DNA from: Desulfovibrio desulfuricans
Lineage (GTDB): Bacteria; Desulfobacterota; Desulfovibrionia; Desulfovibrionales; Desulfovibrionaceae
NCBI GenBank assembly: GCA_003251995.1
Contig: QKDT01000344.1
Coordinates: forward strand, 1-6,546
Direction of reading: 5' to 3'
Length of the DNA: 6,546 bases
Part shown: in pieces, positions 5,677-6,546 of the stretch
Position numbering within the stretch: position 1 is the stretch's first letter
Layout: each line of letters begins with the position of its first letter
Notes under the pieces: generated by a model
Database searches by the model: none
Told to the model about the DNA's origin: nothing
Seen by the model: the letters and a program-made list of their open reading frames with translations, nothing else
Position numbers and translations under genes: made by a program

Positions 5677-6471
5677 ATGCAAATTTTACGCTCCAGTCTT
5701 TGCTCGGCCCTTGCTCTTATGGGCCTGCTGCTTGTCAGCGCCGCTACGCAGGCCCACGAATTTATTCTCAAGCCCGGCACTGCAACCCCTGCCGCTGGAC
5801 AAAAAACCCGCATGCAGGCTCAGGCCGCGCATGTGTTTATGGTCAGCGAAGAGGCCGAAAACCCCGCCACGGTGCGCTTGTACCTGCTGCAAGGCAACAA
5901 AAAGACCGATATTGCCCTTGCGGAAGACAAAGCTCTTGCTTCACTGGTAGGCGACTTCACCCTTGCGCAAAACGGCTCTGCTCTGTTGGTGGGGCACCGC
6001 CTGCCCCAGATATGGTGCGAAACAACAGAGGGCATTCTTGAAGGCACCCGCGCCAGCCTTGAAGCCAAGGGCATGAAGGTAAAATCTGTGGGCAAATATG
6101 AAAAATTTGCCAAAGCTCTGCTCAACCCCGCCAAAAATGATACCCTGTACACAAAACCGCTTGGTCAGGATCTGGAGATCGTGCTACTGAGCAATCCTGC
6201 GGACACCAAGCCCGGCAACATCTTGAACGTGCAGGTGTTGCTGCGCGGCAAGCCCCTGCCCAACGCCACCGTGGGCCTGACCCATGACGGTTTTAGCAAG
6301 GAACAGGACGCATACAAAGCCAAAGCCCAGACCGATGCGCAGGGCAAGGCTTCCTTTACGGTGGACAAGCCCGCCTTGTGGATGCTGCGCAGCACCGTGA
6401 CGGAAAAGACCCCCGGTACGGATGCCGACGAGCATAACCTGCGCGCCACCTATGTTTTCCCCATAAAATAG
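5677..6471 (+). CDS. Exported DUF4198-domain protein, probable periplasmic metal (Ni/Co-type) handling protein
   Basis: This 264-aa protein has a Sec signal peptide: basic start (R5), hydrophobic core about 8-22, and an A-T-Q-A cleavage site. Cleavage after A26 leaves His27-Glu28-Phe as the new N-terminus. HEFILKP followed by HVFMVSEE (H52, E58, E59) matches the DUF4198 pattern (HEFWLxP...VGHxFxxSE). The C-terminal part (about 187-264) reads as an Ig-like/carboxypeptidase-regulatory-type beta domain: GKPLPNATVGLTHDG, then TDAQGKASFTVDKPALWML. In the family, members are periplasmic or lipoprotein-like and often sit beside ECF-type nickel/cobalt transporters (NikK-like). That role is inferred here, since no transporter gene is in view. 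Start ATG 5677 has AAGGAG at 8 nt. It is separated from the upstream operon by a terminator and has its own operator-like palindrome, so it is probably regulated independently. Confidence 0.82.
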   Translation: MQILRSSLCSALALMGLLLVSAATQAHEFILKPGTATPAAGQKTRMQAQAAHVFMVSEEAENPATVRLYLLQGNKKTDIALAEDKALASLVGDFTLAQNGSALLVGHRLPQIWCETTEGILEGTRASLEAKGMKVKSVGKYEKFAKALLNPAKNDTLYTKPLGQDLEIVLLSNPADTKPGNILNVQVLLRGKPLPNATVGLTHDGFSKEQDAYKAKAQTDAQGKASFTVDKPALWMLRSTVTEKTPGTDADEHNLRATYVFPIK

Positions 6472-6484
6472 CCTTAGATTTTTT

Positions 6485-6528
6485 GTCCGGTGGCAGGGCT
6501 CGCATTTTCGTTTCCCCCGCCGGGCGAC
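6485..6528. other. Strong imperfect hairpin downstream of the DUF4198 gene, no T-tract
   Basis: The arms GTC-CGGTGG-(CA)-GGG (6485-6498) and CCC-CCGCCG-(GGC)-GAC (6514-6528) pair with one 2-nt and one 3-nt bulge and a single G-T wobble, around a 15-nt loop. It starts 13 nt after the stop codon. There is no U-run after it on either strand; the T-run (6479-6484) lies before it. It may be a 3'-end stabilising or Rho-related structure, or the start of a structured leader for a gene beyond the window. The remaining bases to 6546 show no start codon with a ribosome-binding site. Confidence 0.45.
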
Positions 6529-6546
6529 AGTATTCGCACGCTTGAT

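Noticed and set aside
6472..6546. Cobalamin or other riboswitch in the last 75 bases
   Set aside because: The ACAGT/ACTGT and GC-box fragments recalled a B12 element, but the B12-box and the order of conserved blocks are absent on both strands.

Overview
The window looks like an ordinary chromosomal stretch from a moderately GC-rich, Gram-negative bacterium. Codon use, the thiL variant, and a periplasmic DUF4198 metal-type protein fit a Desulfovibrio-like sulfate reducer (Desulfovibrionaceae). That assignment is inference from protein style; there is no rRNA or marker gene to prove it. I found no tRNA, rRNA, CRISPR array, insertion sequence or phage gene.

Layout. Positions 1-452 (minus strand) hold the N-terminal 150 codons of a Bcr/CflA-type MFS drug exporter that runs off the left edge. 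A divergent intergenic region of about 120 bp follows, with a plausible promoter for the exporter. Four plus-strand genes then form one tightly packed transcription unit (574-5539): a UvrD/PcrA-like SF1 DNA helicase, thiamine-monophosphate kinase (thiL), a family 2 glycosyltransferase, and a small zinc-dependent class II aldolase/adducin-family enzyme. The first two junctions share the arrangement TGA-C-ATG, and the third is an ATGA overlap. Each downstream gene has a Shine-Dalgarno site inside the gene before it, so translational coupling is likely. A clear Rho-independent terminator closes the unit at 5566-5590.

An AT-rich intergenic segment then carries a perfect 8-6-8 inverted repeat (5610-5631), a good operator candidate, ahead of a monocistronic-looking gene (5677-6471). 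That gene encodes an exported DUF4198 protein whose predicted mature N-terminus begins with His-Glu, suggesting metal handling. The last 75 bp contain a strong GC hairpin without a T-tract and no recognisable gene.

The four operon genes do not form one obvious pathway: DNA repair/replication, thiamine diphosphate synthesis, glycan transfer and sugar-phosphate-type aldol chemistry. They more likely share transcription than function. The most checkable oddities are a run of ten C's inside thiL, the operator-like palindrome with the His-first exported protein, the missing ribosome-binding site of the helicase, and the terminal hairpin. I see no convincing evidence of a wholly new system.
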